DNA of 64,000 nt from Levilactobacillus spicheri DSM 15429. GTDB taxonomy: Bacteria > Bacillota > Bacilli > Lactobacillales > Lactobacillaceae. The translations under genes and the position numbers were made by a program. The stretch lies in NCBI RefSeq assembly GCF_001435095.1, contig NZ_AZFC01000035.1, positions 373,006-437,005 on the forward strand. Reading direction: 5' to 3'. Shown here in pieces: positions 54,104 to 62,540 of this stretch. The notes beneath the pieces were generated by a model. The model saw nothing but the letters and a program-made list of their open reading frames with translations, had not been told where the DNA came from and made no database searches. How positions within the stretch are numbered: the first letter of the stretch is position 1; every line of letters starts with the position of its first letter.

Positions 54104-55894
54104 ATGAAACTCACCAACTATAAACGGTTATGGGGTGTTTTGGGCGTCGGTCTGATCGCCCTCGTTTGCCAATTTGGCCTACACCAGACGCGCTGGGCAG
54201 CCTGGCTGGTCACGATTATCGGGGCGTTGATCGCCCTGCTGATGTTTGTCGACATGATCAAGACCCTGCGTTCCGGGAAGTTTGGCGTTGACCTGCTCGC
54301 GATCACCGCGGTCATCGCGACGCTGGCCGTGGGCGAGTACTGGGCGGCCCTGATCGTCCTGCTGATGCTGACCGGGGGCGACGCGCTGGAAGACTTCGCG
54401 GCCAGTCGGGCCAACTCCGAGCTCCAGAGTCTGCTGGAGAATTCGCCGCAGGAGGCCCATCTGATCACCGCCGACACGGTCACCGCCATTTCCATCGATC
54501 AGGTCCAGGTCGGGCAACACCTGCTGGTCAAGCCCGGGGAAGCTATCCCCGTCGACGGGACCGTCCTCACGGGCACCACGACCGTCGACGAATCCTCGCT
54601 GACCGGTGAATCCCGTCCGGTCGACAAGCAGCCCGCCGATCCGGTCATGTCCGGGGCCGTCAACGGCAGCACCGCCATCCAAATCGTGGCGACGCAAACG
54701 GCGGCGAACAGTCAGTACCAAAACATCGTTCGCCTGGTCAAGCAGGCCGAGAACCAACCGGCCCACTTCGTGCGGATGGCCGACCGTTACGCCGTGCCGT
54801 TCACCCTGGGGGCCTACGTCATCGCCGGGCTGGCCTGGTGGCTCTCCGGTGATCCCGTCCGGGTCGCCGAAGTGCTGGTCGTGGCCTCCCCGTGTCCTTT
54901 GATCCTGGCCGCCCCCATCGCACTGGTCTCCGGCATGAGCCGCTCCAGTCGAAACGGCATCATCGTCAAGACCGGGACGACCCTCGAAAAGCTGGCCCAG
55001 GTCCGCAGCTTCGCCTTTGACAAGACCGGGACCATCACCCAGGGCCAACTGGTGGTCGACCAAGTTTTGCCCCAGCCGGGCACCACGGCCGAACACCTGC
55101 TTCAGCTGGCCGCTAGTGCCGAACAACAGTCCAACCACGTGTTGGCCCGCTCGCTGCTCGCCGCGAACACCACGACCGTTTTGACGGCCAGTGACGTGGC
55201 CGAGACCACGGCGGCCGGGGTCCAGGCCACCATCGACGGGCAGACCGTCCGGGCCGGCAAAGCCAGCTTCGTCACGGCTGAGTCCATCGACAAGGTCGCC
55301 CAGACCGCCGTTTACGTGTCCGCTGCGGGCACCTACCTGGGCTGCGTCACCTTCACTGACCGGGTCCGGCCGGAAGCCGCACAGACCATGCAGGACCTCC
55401 ACGGGTTGGGTATCGACCACCTGCTGATGATTTCGGGGGACCAACCGGCGATTGCCCAACAGATCGCCCAAGAGGTCGGCATCGACCGCGTGCACGCCGA
55501 TTGCTTGCCGGCCGACAAGATTGCCATCCTGAAGCAACTGCCCGCTGACCAGCGGCCGGTCGCCATGGTGGGTGACGGGGTCAACGACGCCCCGTCGCTG
55601 GTCACCGCGGACGTGGGAATTGCCATGGGCGCCCACGGGGCCACGGCCGCCAGCGAATCCGCCGACGCCGTGGTCTTGAAGGATGACTTGACCCGAGTCA
55701 GCACCGCTGTGCGAATCTCGCGTGACACCATGCGCATCGCCCGGCAAGCGGTCCTGATCGGGATCGCCATCTGTACCGGGCTGATGCTCATCGCCAGCTT
55801 CGGCATCATCCCCGCCATCATCGGGGCCCTGTTCCAGGAAGCCGTCGACACCATCACGATCCTCTATGCCTTGCGGGCCCGGACGGACCGGTGA
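54104..55894 (+). CDS. P1B-type heavy-metal ATPase without N-terminal metal domain
   Basis: The 596-aa pump has TGES, the phosphorylation motif DKTGTIT, the membrane metal motif SPCPL and MVGDGVNDAPSL. SPC is typical of the P1B-4 group (Co, Zn or Fe efflux), which also often lacks an N-terminal metal-binding domain, as here. The usual nucleotide-domain pattern SxHP reads SNHV, keeping the His but not the Pro. The start at 54104 has GGAGG upstream. The exported metal cannot be named with certainty. Confidence 0.9.
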   Translation: MKLTNYKRLWGVLGVGLIALVCQFGLHQTRWAAWLVTIIGALIALLMFVDMIKTLRSGKFGVDLLAITAVIATLAVGEYWAALIVLLMLTGGDALEDFAASRANSELQSLLENSPQEAHLITADTVTAISIDQVQVGQHLLVKPGEAIPVDGTVLTGTTTVDESSLTGESRPVDKQPADPVMSGAVNGSTAIQIVATQTAANSQYQNIVRLVKQAENQPAHFVRMADRYAVPFTLGAYVIAGLAWWLSGDPVRVAEVLVVASPCPLILAAPIALVSGMSRSSRNGIIVKTGTTLEKLAQVRSFAFDKTGTITQGQLVVDQVLPQPGTTAEHLLQLAASAEQQSNHVLARSLLAANTTTVLTASDVAETTAAGVQATIDGQTVRAGKASFVTAESIDKVAQTAVYVSAAGTYLGCVTFTDRVRPEAAQTMQDLHGLGIDHLLMISGDQPAIAQQIAQEVGIDRVHADCLPADKIAILKQLPADQRPVAMVGDGVNDAPSLVTADVGIAMGAHGATAASESADAVVLKDDLTRVSTAVRISRDTMRIARQAVLIGIAICTGLMLIASFGIIPAIIGALFQEAVDTITILYALRARTDR

Positions 55895-55941
55895 AAAAAC
55901 CATCATTCAGAGATACGCGTCCTGCGAGTTAAATTCAATTA

Positions 55942-55990
55942 GCGATAACTGCCGATTGCTTCCGCTCAGCTGGGCCGTGACGCTGGTGGG
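55942..55990 (-). repeat. Remnant of structured repeat family C
   Basis: GCCGATTGCTTCCGCTCAGC and TGGGCCGTGACG match the end of the C elements at 34330-34360 and, inverted, 38870-38905. The hairpins are gone. Confidence 0.65.
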
Positions 55991-56192
55991 GATTCCATTA
56001 TTTAGTCTTAACCCCACCGTAGCGGAGTAACCCCTATACTTTTCCGTTGTGTCGTCCTCATTAACCAGTGTTTTGGACTAGTTCCGAAGGGGCACGCTTT
56101 CGTAAATAGCCATTACGGAAGCCTGTAAGCTAATAGAGTGGCAATATGATAACTGGCACGATGCATTTCAGGAATACAAAAAACAACTAGAC

Positions 56193-56241
56193 AAAAGCAG
56201 GCAGGCAATCCTCGATTTGAGAATTGCCTGCCCGCTTTTTT
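56193..56241. terminator. Bidirectional terminator, AGCAGGCAGG type
   Basis: AGCAGGCAGGCAAT and ATTGCCTGCCCGCT form a 14-bp stem with one mismatch, A and T runs on both sides. It resembles those at 41780 and 62138. Confidence 0.88.
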
Positions 56242-56274
56242 AATCCGAGTCAAACTCACGTTATTTTGCCCGCG

Positions 56275-57612
56275 TTATTCCGCCACGTCTACCGCTGCTT
56301 GCCGGACCTGGTGCCGGTACAGCAACCAGCCCAGTAGCGCGGTCAGCACGTCGGCCACGGCCTGTGACCAGATGATCCCGGTGTACCCGAACAGGAGGCT
56401 GCCCACCACGATGGCGATCGTGAAGATGACCCCTTGCCGCGAAACCGACATCAGTAAGGCGTTCAGCGCCTTGGCCGTCGACTGGAACACCGTCGTGTAG
56501 ACCAGGATGGCCCCGGCGAACGGCGTCGTCAACAGCAGGATCCGGAGAATCTGGGAGCCGTAGTGGATGACCGCCGGGTTCTTGAGGAACAGCGCGACGA
56601 TCCACGGCGACACGATGATCATCAGCGTCGCCATGACCAGTGACCAGACCACCTCGACCAGCAGGTCAAACCGGATGATCTGCCGTAACCGGTCTTGGTG
56701 GTTGGCCCCGTAGTTGTACCCGATCAACGGCTGAGCACCGAAGGCAAACCCGACCATGATGGCGTTGACCACCTGGGAGACCTTGGTGGCGATTCCCAGT
56801 GCGGCGACCCGGTCGGCCCCATATCGGGCTAAGTAGTTATTAAACAGCGCCGTTTGGTAGCTGATCATCAGGTTGGTGATGGAGGCCGGAATCCCGATGA
56901 CCAGTACCTGCCAGATGTCGGTCTTCTTGAGCGCGACCTCGTGCCAGTTCACGTTGATGACCTTACAACGTCGCCGCACGTACTGGACCAGGATGATGTC
57001 GGTCAACGTGTATCCGATCAGGTTGGCCAACGCCGCCCCGGCCGCCCCCATGTGGAGCACCAGGATGAAGATGGGGTCGCAGATAATATTGACGATGATC
57101 CCGCCAACGGTCCCAATCATGTTTTCCTTGGCCCGGCCCTCTGTCCGCATCAGGTTCCCGGGCACGATCGAAATCGTCACCAGGGCCGCCCCGATGTTAA
57201 AGATCCGGTAAAACTGGGCCGCGTACGCGTAGGTCGCCGGGGTGGCCCCTAGCGCCGTCAAGATGGGCCGCTCGAAGACCAACATCAAGACGGCTAGCGC
57301 GATACTGCTAAAGATGCCCCCGTAGAAGCACCAACTGCTGACGTGGCGCGCCAGCTGATGCTGTTGCTGTCCCAGTAGCCGGGAGACGTAAGCGCTCCCC
57401 CCGAGCCCGAAAACGTCCCCTAGGGCGATCATCAGGTTAAATAGGGGCGTGCACAGGGAGACCCCCGCGACCAACGCCGTGTTCTGCGTCATGGAGACGA
57501 AGAACGTGTCCGCTAAGTTATAGACCATACTGGCCAGCATACTGAGCACGACCGGCATGGCTAACTTAAAGTAGGCCTGACGAATCGGTGCCCGTTCAAA
57601 CAACTCTTCCAA
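56275..57612 (-). CDS. MATE family multidrug efflux transporter
   Basis: This 445-aa protein has twelve membrane segments in two halves, with LADTFFVSM and ALGDVFGLGGSAYVSRLLGQ in the first half and GFAFGAQPLIGYNYGA in the second, the usual MATE marks. It should exchange drugs or metabolites for Na+ or H+. I place the start at TTG (57612), eight bases after GAGGG; the longer frame to 57657 would begin inside the promoter. Confidence 0.9.
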   Translation of the reverse strand: MEELFERAPIRQAYFKLAMPVVLSMLASMVYNLADTFFVSMTQNTALVAGVSLCTPLFNLMIALGDVFGLGGSAYVSRLLGQQQHQLARHVSSWCFYGGIFSSIALAVLMLVFERPILTALGATPATYAYAAQFYRIFNIGAALVTISIVPGNLMRTEGRAKENMIGTVGGIIVNIICDPIFILVLHMGAAGAALANLIGYTLTDIILVQYVRRRCKVINVNWHEVALKKTDIWQVLVIGIPASITNLMISYQTALFNNYLARYGADRVAALGIATKVSQVVNAIMVGFAFGAQPLIGYNYGANHQDRLRQIIRFDLLVEVVWSLVMATLMIIVSPWIVALFLKNPAVIHYGSQILRILLLTTPFAGAILVYTTVFQSTAKALNALLMSVSRQGVIFTIAIVVGSLLFGYTGIIWSQAVADVLTALLGWLLYRHQVRQAAVDVAE

Positions 57613-57648
57613 AATCTGATCCCTCGATATGATGACATGATAAGAATT

Positions 57649-57678
57649 AGTATACACTTCTTCACTAACTGATTGTAA
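57649..57678 (-). promoter_or_regulatory. Promoter of the MATE gene
   Basis: On the minus strand TTACAA (57673-57678) and TATACT (57649-57654) are separated by 18 bp. Confidence 0.6.
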
Positions 57679-57731
57679 GGGCTTTTGACATTAGTTGGGG
57701 CGAACAACTATCAGCAACCGGCACTGAGCGC

Positions 57732-57764
57732 ACAAAAAAGCCACCATCCGCAGATGGTGGCTTT
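57732..57764 (-). terminator. Terminator of the cold-shock gene
   Basis: On the minus strand AAAGCCACCATC and its complement form a 12-bp stem with a four-base loop, followed by six T. Confidence 0.92.
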
Positions 57765-57785
57765 CAGGCTATAGGCTAAAGTAAA

Positions 57786-57989
57786 TTAGTCAACAACCGT
57801 AACGTTAGCAGCTTGTGGGCCACGATCGCCTTGTTCTACGTCAAGGGATACATGTTGGCCTTCTTCAAGCGTCTTGAAACCTTCGCTGTTGATAGCGGAG
57901 AAGTGAACGAATACGTCACTGCCGTTTTCAAGAGTAATGAAGCCGTAACCTTTATCAGCGTTGAACCATTTAACAGTACCTTGTTCCAT
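57786..57989 (-). CDS. Cold-shock protein (CspA family)
   Basis: This 67-aa OB-fold RNA chaperone has RNP1 KGYGFITL and RNP2 DVFVHFSAI intact. The long, AT-rich upstream region (about 180 bp before the next gene's stop) is consistent with the structured 5' leader typical of csp genes. It is monocistronic. Confidence 0.96.
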   Translation of the reverse strand: MEQGTVKWFNADKGYGFITLENGSDVFVHFSAINSEGFKTLEEGQHVSLDVEQGDRGPQAANVTVVD

Positions 57990-58179
57990 AAGAATGAAAC
58001 CTCCGTGTGCGCATAGCGCAATATAATATTTGCATTTGAAAGCTGGGGTAAAAAGGAGCCATTCTTAGAGAACGTCGAGCCTTTAAAACTTCCGAACCAT
58101 AAATACATTATCAATAGAATAACAGGTATTCCCGAGAATAGCAAATCAGAAGTCTCATTTTTTCGGTGAAAATCGCGGG

Positions 58180-58788
58180 TCAAACCGCGTGTATCCCAAG
58201 CCACTCGCGGGCTGCCAAAACTTCTCCCGGCGTTAAATTATGTGTCCCGGCCGTCACCTTTATCGTCGTCTTGGCGCCTAATTGGGCACAGGCATCCGCG
58301 ACCCGCTGGACCGTCGCCGGCGTCACCAGGGGATCGCGTTCCCCCGCCGAAAACCAGAGGTCGCGGCCGGTTAAAGCGTGCGGGTGGGCCACCGGGACCC
58401 ACAGGGGGTGCAGGAAGACGCCGACTCCGGGGAGCAGGCCACTCTGGACCGCGTAGGCGGCCATGGCGGCCCCGTTCGAGTACCCGACCGTCACCAGGCG
58501 CTCCCAGTCCCAGCGGTGCTGCGCACACACGCTTCGGGCCTGCTGGGCCACCCAGGTCGCCTCCGTGAGGATCTGTTGCGGGTCCGCCGGGGAGCTGGCC
58601 GTTTGCCGAAAATACTGGCGTTGGGCCCCGACGCCCTGCCGACCCGCAATCGTGATCAGCGGGCTTTGGGGCAGCAGGCGCCGACCAAAGTTAAGCATTT
58701 CCAGGTTCGTGCCCCCCGTCCCCTGCAGCAGCAAGACGGGCGGGGCCGTGTTGGCGCCCGGCATGGTTTCAACGAGTGCATCCATCAT
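58180..58788 (-). CDS. Alpha/beta hydrolase, phospholipase/carboxylesterase type
   Basis: The 202-aa protein has VLLLQGTGGTNLEML as the oxyanion region and VGYSNGAAMAAY as the nucleophile elbow (G-Y-S-N-G). A late D (ERDPLVTPA) and H (AGTHNLTPG) complete the triad. It resembles the YpfH/carboxylesterase 2 group. The ATG at 58788 has AAGGGG six bases upstream and lies 10 bp after the 106-aa gene. It ends the mutY unit. Confidence 0.85.
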   Translation of the reverse strand: MMDALVETMPGANTAPPVLLLQGTGGTNLEMLNFGRRLLPQSPLITIAGRQGVGAQRQYFRQTASSPADPQQILTEATWVAQQARSVCAQHRWDWERLVTVGYSNGAAMAAYAVQSGLLPGVGVFLHPLWVPVAHPHALTGRDLWFSAGERDPLVTPATVQRVADACAQLGAKTTIKVTAGTHNLTPGEVLAAREWLGIHAV

Positions 58789-58798
58789 GGTCATCCCC

Positions 58799-59119
58799 TT
58801 AGCGGTGCACAATAATTTCGATTTGATCCTTTTGCGGGGCAAAATTCAGGCCGTAACAGGCCTCATCCAAAATCTTGCCGTACTCGTCCAGCACATCGTC
58901 GGGCAACGGCGTGTGCTGGTGCAACCGCTCGATGAGCTGCTCGGCGGAGTCCATCTCCGCCAGGTTCACGAATAAAAGCGCATCGTTGATCAGGTCGTGC
59001 ACCAGGTCCGTCAGCAGGCCGTTGGGTTTCCCCGCGGCGTTCGTCACCACGATTTCCGGACCGGCGACGGGCTGGTGATTGACCGAAACATTTTTTAATA
59101 CGGTAAAAATGGTGAACAT
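58799..59119 (-). CDS. Hypothetical protein between mutY and the hydrolase, 106 aa
   Basis: This is a soluble acidic protein (MFTIFTVLKNVSVNHQPVAG, ending QIEIIVHR) with no signal peptide. It is 13 bp after mutY and 10 bp before the hydrolase, so it belongs to that operon. It resembles conserved Lactobacillales proteins of unknown function, possibly DUF1827, but I am not certain of the family. Confidence 0.75.
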   Translation of the reverse strand: MFTIFTVLKNVSVNHQPVAGPEIVVTNAAGKPNGLLTDLVHDLINDALLFVNLAEMDSAEQLIERLHQHTPLPDDVLDEYGKILDEACYGLNFAPQKDQIEIIVHR

Positions 59120-59132
59120 AACGTGATTCCCC

Positions 59133-60263
59133 CTATTGTTTGGCTGCCGCCTGCCGTTGGGCCCAGCGGGTCATCATCTTCTCTTGAACCTTGGGCAGGG
59201 GCAGCGCGGCAATCTCTGCCGCGGGGACCCACTTGCCCGGGTAAAACGTCAACGGCGGCGTTTTGGTCAACGTCGCGACCAGCAGCTTGACCTGCCAGCG
59301 CTGATGGGTGTACGTGTGGCTGACTGGCGCCCCGCCCAGCGGCGCAAAGGTCGCCGGAATCTGATAGTCCGCGGCCCAGCGCTGGTGCAACGTGGCCAGG
59401 TCCGCGGTCAGCGTCGCCGGTGCGGTCGCCTCAGGGTCTTGCAGCTCAGCCTGGGGGACCAACGGATAGCTCCAATAGCCCGCCAGCATCTGCTGACGCG
59501 TCCGTTGCACCAATAAATAGCCGGCCGGCGCGTGAATAATCAACCCATAATACGGAACTAACTTAGGACGCGGCTTTTTAGTCTTGACCGGATACTGGTC
59601 AACGGTCCCGGTCCGCCACGAGGCGTCGAAGGCCCGGACCGGCGAATGGGCGGGGTCCGACTTCTGGGCCGTCATGTAGCTGGACCCCAGATCCATGATG
59701 GCCTGGTTAAAGTCCCCGGGCCGCTGCGGATCCACGATGGGCTGAATGATCTCGGTAAAGAGCTGGCGCGTCTTGGGCTGCGCGATGTCCGCGTCAATTT
59801 TCAATAACCGGGCGAAGACCCGAAAGGCGTTCCCGTCGACGGCCGGAACGACCTGCCCAAAGGCGATACTGGCGATGGCGCTGGCCGTATAGGGGCCGAT
59901 GCCGCTCAGGTCCTGCAGGGACGCCGCGGTCCGCGGCCACTCCTCGTGATAGTCGTCCACGATTTGACGGGCCGCCCGTTGCAGGTTCCGTGCACGGGAG
60001 TAATAGCCGAGCCCCTGCCAGGCCTTCAAGAGGTCGGGTTCGCTCGCGCGGGCCAGTGCGGTGACCGTGGGAAAGGCGGCCATGAACCGCTGATAGTAGG
60101 GAATCACTGTGTTGACCTGCGTTTGCTGCAACATGATTTCGCTGACCCAGACGTGGTACGGGTCGTGGTCGTGCCGCCAGGGCAGGTCCCGGCCTTCCTG
60201 GTCATACCAGGTTAACAGGGCGTGCCGAAACGCCTGAATCGTTGCCGTTGACCATGTTTCCAT
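59133..60263 (-). CDS. mutY: A/G-specific adenine glycosylase without iron-sulfur cluster
   Basis: This 376-aa MutY removes adenine opposite 8-oxoguanine. The catalytic Glu is in VSEIMLQQTQ, the helix-hairpin-helix is LSGIGPYTASAIASIA, and the Asp is in AVDGNAF. The C-terminal NUDIX-like domain for 8-oxoG recognition is present. The four cysteines that hold the [4Fe-4S] cluster are absent: after MDLGSSYMTAQKSD the usual CxxxxxxCxxCxxxxxC region has none, and the whole protein has no cysteine. Cluster-free MutY is known from some anaerobes and lactobacilli. Confidence 0.92.
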   Translation of the reverse strand: METWSTATIQAFRHALLTWYDQEGRDLPWRHDHDPYHVWVSEIMLQQTQVNTVIPYYQRFMAAFPTVTALARASEPDLLKAWQGLGYYSRARNLQRAARQIVDDYHEEWPRTAASLQDLSGIGPYTASAIASIAFGQVVPAVDGNAFRVFARLLKIDADIAQPKTRQLFTEIIQPIVDPQRPGDFNQAIMDLGSSYMTAQKSDPAHSPVRAFDASWRTGTVDQYPVKTKKPRPKLVPYYGLIIHAPAGYLLVQRTRQQMLAGYWSYPLVPQAELQDPEATAPATLTADLATLHQRWAADYQIPATFAPLGGAPVSHTYTHQRWQVKLLVATLTKTPPLTFYPGKWVPAAEIAALPLPKVQEKMMTRWAQRQAAAKQ

Positions 60264-60394
60264 CCTGACGCCCCCTTCTTTTTCGCCGTCTTAGCGGGTG
60301 GTCAACCGGGGCAGCTTGTCCCCGGTCCAGCGCTAAAATTTAGAGATATTTTCTCAATTCTAGCGAATTCCGCCCCGAACCTCAAGTGACAGAC

Positions 60395-60423
60395 TTGACG
60401 TGGTTCGCCCGCTCCCCTATCAT
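60395..60423 (+). promoter_or_regulatory. Promoter of the oligopeptide-binding lipoprotein gene
   Basis: TTGACG (60395-60400) and TATCAT (60418-60423) are separated by 17 bp. Confidence 0.65.
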
Positions 60424-60458
60424 CAACAAGGATGAAGATTGATATCGGAGGGGTCAAC

Positions 60459-62108
60459 GTGAAACGGTGGATTGTTTTATTAATTATTTTATGTGGGGGC
60501 TTAGCGGGGTGTCAGGCCACCACGGCCAATCCCGCGACCAGTGACAGCCGCGGGGTCATGACCAAGCACCAGGTGCTGAACCTGGCGACGGTCCGCCCCC
60601 TGACCACCCTGGACGCCGACAAGATGACCACCTTTGGGCGCCTCAATAACACGATTGAGGGGTTGTACCAGACCAACCGGGACGGTCAGGCCGCGTTGGC
60701 CCTGGCCAAGAGCGTCAAGGTCAACGCGGCCAAGACCACCTACACGTTTACCCTCTGGAAAGATTCGTACTGGAGCAACGGGGACCTCATCACGGCCCAC
60801 GACTTCGTCTACTCGTGGCGGCGAGCCCTCGATCCCCGGACCAAGGCGCCCCAGAGCGACCTCTTTCGGGGCATCCAAAACGCCCGCCAGATTATCACGG
60901 GCCGCTTGCCCGCCCAACGCCTGGGGGTCCAGGCCGTTGGCAACTTCAAGCTGGTGGTGCGCCTCGACCATCCCATGGCCGAACTGCCCCAGAAGCTCGC
61001 CTACCCGCTCTTCGGGCCGCAAAACGAAGCGGTGGCGAAAAAGTACGGCAAGAAATACGCCACGAAGCCGGAATATCAGGTCTACGCGGGGCCGTTCATG
61101 GTCAGCCGCCACGGTAACACCCGCAACTGCTGGCACATGGTCCCCAATCCCCACTACTGGGACCGCAAGCACGTTTACCTCCAGCGCATCAACGTGAAGG
61201 TCTACCATAACCAACGGAAGGCCTGGGCCGACTACCTCGCGGGTAAGCTCGACGAGGTCCGCCTCCTCACCAAGACCAACGTCCAACACTACGAACACAA
61301 AGACGATTACACGGCCCGGCCGTATTCCCGCATGGTCACCATCAGCTACCAGCAGTACGGGCCCAGCGCGACCATCAACCGGCTCCTGCAGCAACGCGGC
61401 GCCCGGTTGGCCATCTCCCACGCCATCGACCGGAAGGCCTTCGCGCGGGAGACTTACGGCAGCACCTCCATTCCCGCCCAGGGCATCGTCCCGGCCGGCC
61501 TGAGCCGGGGAATGCGCGGCACGGCGGACTTCGCCAACGCCCAGCCGGAACAGCAGACGCTGAAGTACCAACCGCAAACGGCGAAAAAGGAGTGGCTGGC
61601 CGCGTTGAAGACGATTCACCAAAAGCGCGTCACGTTGACCCTCAGCTATCAGGACGATGCCAACGGCCATCTGATGGCCACCCAACTGCGGCGCCAACTG
61701 ACCCAGCAGCTGCCGGGATTGACGATTCATCTCCGGCGGCTGCCCTGGGTGGTCAACACCCGCGCCCAGCCGCTCAACGGCGACCTGAACCTGAGCACGC
61801 TGCGGGCCCAGTACGCCGACCCGTTAGCGGTGCTGTCCCGCTTCACCAGTAACAGCACCGCCAACACCAGCTACTGGTCCAACGCCGACTACGACCGGCT
61901 GATCGAACAAGCCAGCACCGCGCCCACGTTCAACGCCCAGCGCTGGCGCACCATGTTGCGGGCGACCGGCATCTTGATGGCCGAGCAGGGCGTGACCCCC
62001 CTGATTCAGCCCGCCAGCACCTACCTGGTCAACCCCCACCTCAACGGGGTCCAGTTCAACACGGTCGGGACCCAGTCGAACTTCAAAGGGGCCTACTTCG
62101 TGAAATAA
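60459..62108 (+). CDS. Oligopeptide ABC transporter substrate-binding lipoprotein (OppA-like)
   Basis: This 549-aa lipoprotein begins at GTG (60459) after GGAGGGG, with lipobox LAGC (VKRWIVLLIILCGGLAGC). The SBP_bac_5 fold is clear from YTFTLWKDSYWSNGDLITAH and FVYSWRRALDP. No permease or ATPase genes are next to it, so it either serves an Opp system encoded elsewhere or binds a special peptide such as a signal. It has its own promoter and terminator. Confidence 0.88.
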   Translation: MKRWIVLLIILCGGLAGCQATTANPATSDSRGVMTKHQVLNLATVRPLTTLDADKMTTFGRLNNTIEGLYQTNRDGQAALALAKSVKVNAAKTTYTFTLWKDSYWSNGDLITAHDFVYSWRRALDPRTKAPQSDLFRGIQNARQIITGRLPAQRLGVQAVGNFKLVVRLDHPMAELPQKLAYPLFGPQNEAVAKKYGKKYATKPEYQVYAGPFMVSRHGNTRNCWHMVPNPHYWDRKHVYLQRINVKVYHNQRKAWADYLAGKLDEVRLLTKTNVQHYEHKDDYTARPYSRMVTISYQQYGPSATINRLLQQRGARLAISHAIDRKAFARETYGSTSIPAQGIVPAGLSRGMRGTADFANAQPEQQTLKYQPQTAKKEWLAALKTIHQKRVTLTLSYQDDANGHLMATQLRRQLTQQLPGLTIHLRRLPWVVNTRAQPLNGDLNLSTLRAQYADPLAVLSRFTSNSTANTSYWSNADYDRLIEQASTAPTFNAQRWRTMLRATGILMAEQGVTPLIQPASTYLVNPHLNGVQFNTVGTQSNFKGAYFVK

Positions 62109-62137
62109 AAGGCGTTCGGATAACCCGGACGCCCGCC

Positions 62138-62190
62138 AAAAACAGGCAGCCCCTTCTCGACAATTGAGCGAGAAATGGCTGCCTGTTTTA
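62138..62190. terminator. Bidirectional terminator, AACAGGCAG type
   Basis: AAAACAGGCAGCC and GGCTGCCTGTTTT with an inner TTCTCG/CGAGAA stem. It resembles those at 41780 and 56193. Confidence 0.9.
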
Positions 62191-62222
62191 CCTTATTTGA
62201 CGAAAACGAAACGCCTTACGCT

Positions 62223-62540
62223 TTACGATTGTGGCAACCGCTGCTGGGCCGTGGCCACGACCTGGTCGTCCACGAACTCGCTGGTCAGCCGCTGCATCGG
62301 GGTGAAGTCGTGCCGGTCCTTATAGTTCACGGGATAGGCCGCGACCACCGCCACCTTCAGGTTGTTTTCGGTCAGGAAGATCTGGCCGACGCCCTGGTAC
62401 TTGCCCTTGCTGTGCCGGCCGGTGCGCCAGGAATGGAGCTTAAAGTCGCCGTCCGGTTCGCGTTTGATCTCATAACGCCCCGAGGCATTCGCCGCCACCG
62501 GGACACCAATGTACTGATTCACCTCATACTTAGCCTTCAC
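62223..62540 (-). CDS. Hypothetical protein overlapping lplA, 105 aa
   Basis: The protein looks like a small beta-rich domain (KYEVNQYIGVPVAANASGRY, VGQIFLTENNLKVAVVAAYP). It starts at GTG with GGAGG six bases upstream and overlaps the lplA end by 11 bases, so it is translationally coupled to the ligase. I do not recognise it; a link to lipoylation is inferred from position. Confidence 0.7.
   Translation of the reverse strand: MKAKYEVNQYIGVPVAANASGRYEIKREPDGDFKLHSWRTGRHSKGKYQGVGQIFLTENNLKVAVVAAYPVNYKDRHDFTPMQRLTSEFVDDQVVATAQQRLPQS

Larger units (their letters stand above)
55895..56274. other. Intergenic region with C-family remnant and terminator
   Basis: A remnant of repeat C (55942-55990, GCTTCCGCTCAGCTGGGCCG) and the terminator at 56193-56241 are the only features I can name. 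No gene is supported. Confidence 0.6.

Noticed and set aside
54179-55906. 575-aa frame antisense to the P-type ATPase
   Set aside because: It has no recognisable domain, is rich in Gly/Asp/Arg/Gln as expected of an antisense shadow, and the ATPase has all its motifs.
60501-61730. 409-aa frame antisense to the OppA-like gene
   Set aside because: The OppA-like frame has a promoter, ribosome site and lipobox; the antisense frame has none.
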